Assembly: GCA_027604685.1 (NCBI GenBank)
Contig: JADHYX010000085.1
Coordinates: 1-64,000, forward strand
Reading direction: 5' to 3'
Source of the DNA: Lobulomyces angularis
Lineage: Eukaryota; Chytridiomycota; Chytridiomycetes; Lobulomycetales; Lobulomycetaceae
DNA: 64,000 bases
The notes below the pieces were generated by a model. That model saw only the letters and a list, made by a program, of their open reading frames with translations, was not told the DNA's origin and ran no database searches. Both the position numbers and the translations under genes were made by a program. Each line of letters starts with the position of its first letter. The first letter of the stretch is position 1. Shown here in pieces: positions 59,707 to 64,000 of the stretch.

Positions 59707-59753
59707 GATTTTTTAAGTGCACAATGGAATAACTATAAGTTTTCTGAGAAAAA

Positions 59754-62361
59754 TTAATCATAGTCCGCAGTCCTTCTCTTTCTCGTCGCTAACAACACAG
59801 TATTATTACCTCTGTAATGATTATTTTTTGATATGGGACTTCTATTCCTTATCTCCTTAAAATCTTCACTTTTGTGTTTCTTATCTACTTTTTTCCAACG
59901 CTCTTCCACCGAGGACGGAGATAAACGACCCCTTTCGGAGTGCCTTTCACTATGCTTAAAATTGTTGTTACTGTACTTATTCGCATGTTTGTCTAAAGAT
60001 GGATTTCCATAACCTAGTGACTTATTTATTGAAGGGGAATACCCAGTACCCATTATATTATCTTTCATTATATTGTCTTTGCTATAATAACCTTCACCTC
60101 TGAGTCTTTTATAATCTCCACCATCATATCCACGACCCACTAAAACAATAGTTAATTATCTTGATCTTCTTTAAATATGCTATGTTACTTTCATATCCCC
60201 CAACCGCAAGAGGGTTAAAATATCCACCACCTCCATAACCAGTACCATTTTCAAAAGTTGAAGGTCTACCATCATATCCACCGGCGTTATAGCCGCTTCA
60301 GAAAATTGTCAATTTGGATGATTTAAATAACTAAAGTTGGTACCTGCCATATCCAGTTGGTCCATATCCTCCACCAACACCTAAAGGGCCAGAAACCGAA
60401 AAAGAACTGTATCCTCCACTGTACCCTCCAAAATCTCCAAAACCAATTCTACTATAGCCTCCTTTTTCATTTTTATTAAAATTCTGAGCTAAAGAGTAAT
60501 TGTATGGGGGGTTATCATTTCTTTCACTTCTATCTCTGCTTTTACTTCTGCTTTCAAAAGAATTCCTATCCGCATTCTGATTGACGCTTCCACCTTTTGT
60601 AAATGCATTTTGAATATATGATCTTTCCATATTTAGGGATCTGTATCCTCCTCTACCCACACTGCGTGAATTATCTGCATATTCCTCTTTTTTTCTTAAC
60701 GGTTTTGGAATGTATTCCACACCAACTTTAGTATCCTTTAGTGAGCAATTCTAATTAAATGATATTCAATAACATCAACTTACTAATTTAACATCCAGAG
60801 TCCTTTGATGCCACTCAAAACCGTCAAACATTGCTACCATAAAAAAAGCATTATTTTTTTAATATTTTATTGTATTTTATTTTTGTTTTCATCAGTTTTT
60901 TTAAAAAGTCAAAAAACTGTAAAAATTTCTTTTAAATTTCAATGACAGGTAGTTATCAATTTTTAAAGTTAATAATAGATATTATGATCAAAAAGATGTT
61001 GTGAAATAGTTTACATTTCATCGCAAAACGATTACTAATTTTGATCATGTCTACAAATTTCTTTCAAATTACACTGATTAAGTCAAATTTTAAATTTTTT
61101 AAACCAAATTAAACCAATTGTTAAAAACACGATCAAAACCGTAATAAATGAACTTCAACCATTTACTCTCAAAAATTATATTAAACTTAACCGAATTGTG
61201 ACATACAAATCGCTTCTTGAGCTTCATCTTTTTTCTCAAATAATACACAGCCTAACCCTTTAGATCGTTTATCATGATCCAAAAAAACTTCGGCTTTAAT
61301 GATTTTACCACATTGATAAAACAAATCTTTTAAATCTTCATTATCAATTGCATATGGTAACTATTTAAAAAAAATTTAAAAAAACTTTTTACTTCAGATT
61401 TTATACAAACATTGCATATAAAAATTTGTCGACCAGATAAATTTTGCTTTGCAGTTGGCATTAAAAATTGACTGTTATTGTAATCCCCATCACTGTATAA
61501 TCCTCCTACACTTCTTCCACCCCCAACATGCGTTTCTTTAACTTCGTGAACTGGTTTTTGGTAACTTCCTCTGTCCTGTAAACAATCCAGTTAATTGTTC
61601 AAACATATTTATATTATATACCTCGCGAACGTACGCAGGTCTTCCTAGTAAGTTTGACTGATCTAACTCCCTGATAGCGCGTTTGGCATCCTCCGCTGAT
61701 TCATATTCAACGAGTGCACATCCTTTTGACTTTCCATGGTATAATATCATATCAACCTGTAAAATTTTACCGGCTTAATGAAAAACAAATTAAAATATTA
61801 CTAAAATGTCATTAATTCAAAATTACCCTTTTTCATATGTTTTAGGATATCTTCAGCGTCTGCTTCATAATTCAAATTTCCAACGTAGACTCTACAATCG
61901 AAATTAGAAACGAAGTCTTTTTTGGTATTTTTAATGGTGTAAACGGGAGTAGATTTAACTTTTTTTTCTAGACTTTCCCCATTATTAAAGTCTCTATTAT
62001 CTTTATTTTTTTCCCGCTTAGCAGGACTTCTGCTTCTAGTTTTGCTTCTAGATCTACTATATCTTCTTGTTGGGCTTTTACTAAAGTCTCGCAGCGACTT
62101 GCTGTAACTTCCACTTCTCGACCTTCTTGAAAGAGATCCTGATAGCGACCTAGATTTACTTTTACTTCTACTTCTACTTCTAGGGGACCTTGATTGTGAA
62201 TAACGTATTTTATGTCTACTATGTTGGCTATTTTTTTCCATTTTTGAGTGGTCATCTTTTTTATAAAGGAAAGGAGATCGAGATCTATTGTTTGATGCAA
62301 GCTTTGGTGAAGGAGACCTTCTCTTTTTTCTAACAGATGACTTAATGGTTGACTCTCTCAT
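59754..62361 (-). CDS. SR/RGG RNA-binding protein with RRMs (Gbp2/Hrb1 or hnRNP-M-like)
   Basis: About seven exons, about 700 residues. It probably binds mRNA in nuclear export/quality control. The N-terminal ~130 residues are RS-rich (SRSPRSRSRSKSKSRSLSGS, RYSRSRSKTRSRSP). RRM1: CRVYVGNLNYEADAEDILKHMKKAGKIL, GCALVEYESAEDAKRAIRELDQSNLLGRPAYVRE. RRM2: RQIFICNLPYAIDNEDLKDLFYQCGKIIKAEVFLDHDKRSKGLGCVLFEKKDEAQEAICMFDGFEWHQRTLDVKLD. Then a Gly/Tyr-rich region (FGGYSGGYSSF, GVGGGYGPTGYGRSGYNAGGYDG) and a basic tail ending RKRRTADYD. Yeast Gbp2/Hrb1 have the RS/RGG head plus RRMs. No third RRM is evident, so hnRNP-M-like is an alternative label. Confidence 0.88.
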
Positions 62362-62532
62362 TGCAATTTTTCAAACCTGTTGCAATATTATTAATTTTTT
62401 TAAAAAAAAAAAAATTATTTTTTTCTGGTTAGTTTTCAACAATTTTTTAAATTTTCTTTTTTTGAAAATCAATCTTTTATTGCTGAATGAATTAAACTAA
62501 AGAATAAAAATAATTTTTTTTATATTTGCTAT

Positions 62533-63985
62533 TTAAAATACATCATCTAATCTTATACCATAACTTTTAAATACTTCCTTCAAGTCTGTACGTGTTGGTT
62601 TAATTTTATTTCTAAAATCAACCCTTTTTAGTTTCTTCATACTAAAACAAAATTTTGTTACAGCCGACTCTGAAACGTTTGCAAAGGGAGAAACTTCTTG
62701 ATAATCTTCATTAATATTTTTGTAAACCTTATAGGAAAAAATCTCAAGATTTTTCAGGTGATTTGAAAAAAAATCTAATTTTGAATCATCTAGTTCGTTT
62801 TCTTTACTTTCTATCAGGGTTAAATACAATTCAGTTAAATGATTTCCTAATATAAATAAATAAATAATTAAATAAAATTATGCATTATGATAACAACCTT
62901 TAAAAAAAATTATTACCTAAACTTTTAAAATAAACTTTTAATCCGGTTTCCCAAGAACAATAAGATAAAGGATCGACTTGCTTTCCGAATATGGTACACT
63001 TCAAATATTTCAGACTTACTTTACATTTGATCATGATATTAAACATTGCTTCACTTAAATGAAAATAGGAATTCAGCTTTTTTAAATTAGTTGCTTTTTG
63101 AAAAACTAAATTTGCAACATTTTCTTTAAATTCTCCAGGCTCGTTATAAAGATTGCCAGTTAATGTCAAGGAATATAAATTTTTTAAGCAATCTTTTAAA
63201 CTCTCCGCAGTTTCCATAGTTAAGTCTGGTATTTCTAAAACTTCGATAGAGGTAGGTGGAAAATTGGAAAATAAACTAGCATATTCGTCATTTCCTCCTT
63301 CCATACTCATTATACATAAAGTCTTGAGTTTTAAAAATGAATTTTTTAAATTTAAACCTTTTTCAATTGGTTTGATATCCCAAGTATTTGTTAATTTATT
63401 AATATCCAAGTGTGTTATATATTGGCAAGAAGTAAATAGGTCATTTAAATCATTCAAGTTAAAGTTAAGTACATCATAACCGCTCATTTGTTCGATAATC
63501 AAAATAAATGACATTAAATGTTTAGCATATGACGCAATGATTTTTAAAAGTTTTTTGCATATATCCTGATTTAAATCACTCCTAGTTTTTGAAGTACTGT
63601 AAAACGTCAAAGTGGAGATAAAAGGATTAAACCAGTTAGTGTGCGATTCCCTATAGATTGAGTTAAGTTTTAAACATTTTGCTAGAGTGTATAGTTTAGA
63701 AACACTGTCATGTCTGGTATAAAGATCTCTGTACAGTAAAGGTAAAGCAACAGTCGACCACTTTTTATTGACTAAAGCTAGGTTCAATAAAGGAAAATTT
63801 GAAGTCTCATCTTTGACTTTAAACCGCTCAAAAATGAGGTTTAATATTTCATTTGGAAGCTTATTCACATTATAATTTTTTAAATTAACTTTACAAACTT
63901 CATTTTGATTCGAATTTGACAATATTGGCAGTGGTTTGGTGTTGTATATCACCTGCTCTAAAAGAAAATTAGCTTTGGTTGCCAT
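62533..63985 (-). CDS. F-box-like protein with degenerate leucine-rich repeats
   Basis: Two exons (63985 to ~62905, ~62855-62533), about 460 residues. Residues ~35-75 look like an F-box: VNKLPNEILNLIFERFK, then LLNLALVNKKWSTVALPLLYRDLY, with the P-x-E-I-L-x-x-I-F and V-x-x-x-W landmarks. The remainder has irregular LRR-like turns (YITHLDINKLTN, FLKLKTLCIMSM, SIEVLEIPDLT, LYSLTLTGNL, LKYLKCTIFG, LKNLEIFSY, LKRVDFRNKI). Such proteins are usually substrate adaptors of SCF ubiquitin ligases. The substrate is unknown. The start is 15 bases from the window edge, and the Met is a clean first ATG. Confidence 0.8.
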
Positions 63986-64000
63986 TTTTCGAAGACCTAC

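Larger units (their letters stand above)
59240..59753. other. intergenic with inverted CCAAT pair and direct repeat
   Basis: 5' flank of the Gln-rich gene and 3' flank of the RNA-binding protein gene. It holds a perfect 10-base inverted repeat containing CCAAT/ATTGG and an imperfect 71-base-period direct repeat. No gene. Confidence 0.6.

Overview
The window is nuclear DNA from a eukaryote. It is very AT-rich, has long A/T homopolymers, and carries about 29 protein-coding genes on both strands. Most genes are split by short GT...AG introns of roughly 40-150 bases. The standard code fits, and TAA, TAG and TGA all serve as stops. The gene content suggests a flagellated early-diverging fungus (chytrid-like). 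Fungal-looking genes include an Adp1-type ABCG transporter with a Cys-rich ectodomain, a HAC1-type bZIP factor, a possible fungal beta-mannosyltransferase, and Gbp2/Hrb1-like and Sis1-family proteins. Cilium genes that non-flagellated fungi have lost are also present: WDR35/IFT121, a DNAJB13/RSP16-like protein and perhaps a JHY-like protein. The species assignment is inference. No rRNA, tRNA, CRISPR array or transposon was recognised. One 88-base assembly gap (N) lies in an intron of NDC80.

Layout. 1-9.8 kb: a small OCIA-like membrane protein (+), a secretory-pathway glycosyltransferase-like protein (-), a plasma-membrane/vacuolar-type Ca2+-ATPase (-), then 1.7 kb without a gene. 9.8-18.3 kb: PIG-L deacetylase (+), a GON7-like small acidic protein (-), ERV46/ERGIC3 (-), MCTS1/Tma20 (+), taspase 1 (+), and an AUH-type enoyl-CoA hydratase (-). 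18.7-27.1 kb: ABCG/Adp1 transporter (-), cytidine deaminase (+), and a 1000-residue coiled-coil protein (-) sharing a 190-base divergent promoter with WDR35. 27.2-38 kb: WDR35/IFT121 (+), NDC80 (+), a kelch gene lacking its 5' end (-), and a Lys-rich JHY-like protein (+). 38.2-46.3 kb: HAC1/XBP1-like bZIP (-), PH-PLC (-), dynein light intermediate chain (-). 46.9-53.9 kb: HAUS8-like augmin subunit (+), SRRM1 PWI splicing factor (-), RPN12/PSMD8 (-), eIF4B (+). 55-64 kb: an unidentified ATPase-like protein (-), DNAJB13-like (-), a lipidated Gln-rich protein (-), a Gbp2/hnRNP-M-like RNA-binding protein (-), and an F-box-like protein (-).

The most interesting element is the bZIP gene at 38.3-39.3 kb. 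It encodes a HAC1/XBP1-type basic region. Downstream, its reading frame splits into two long overlapping frames around a CUGCAGC motif, which is the Ire1 cleavage loop consensus. One frame ends in hydrophobic segments, as XBP1u does. The other is an acidic/aromatic activation-domain-like tail that continues through a normal intron to its own stop. No canonical GT-AG intron that I could find joins the two frames. This is what a cytosolic Ire1 intron would look like.

Functional themes are calcium and lipid signalling (Ca2+-ATPase, PLC), ER/secretory quality and traffic (HAC1, ERV46, PIG-L, glycosyltransferase), microtubule and flagellar machinery (WDR35, DNAJB13, DLIC, NDC80, HAUS8-like), and RNA processing/translation (SRRM1, Gbp2-like, eIF4B, MCTS1). 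The genes are arranged independently, without operons, and several pairs are divergent over short shared promoters.
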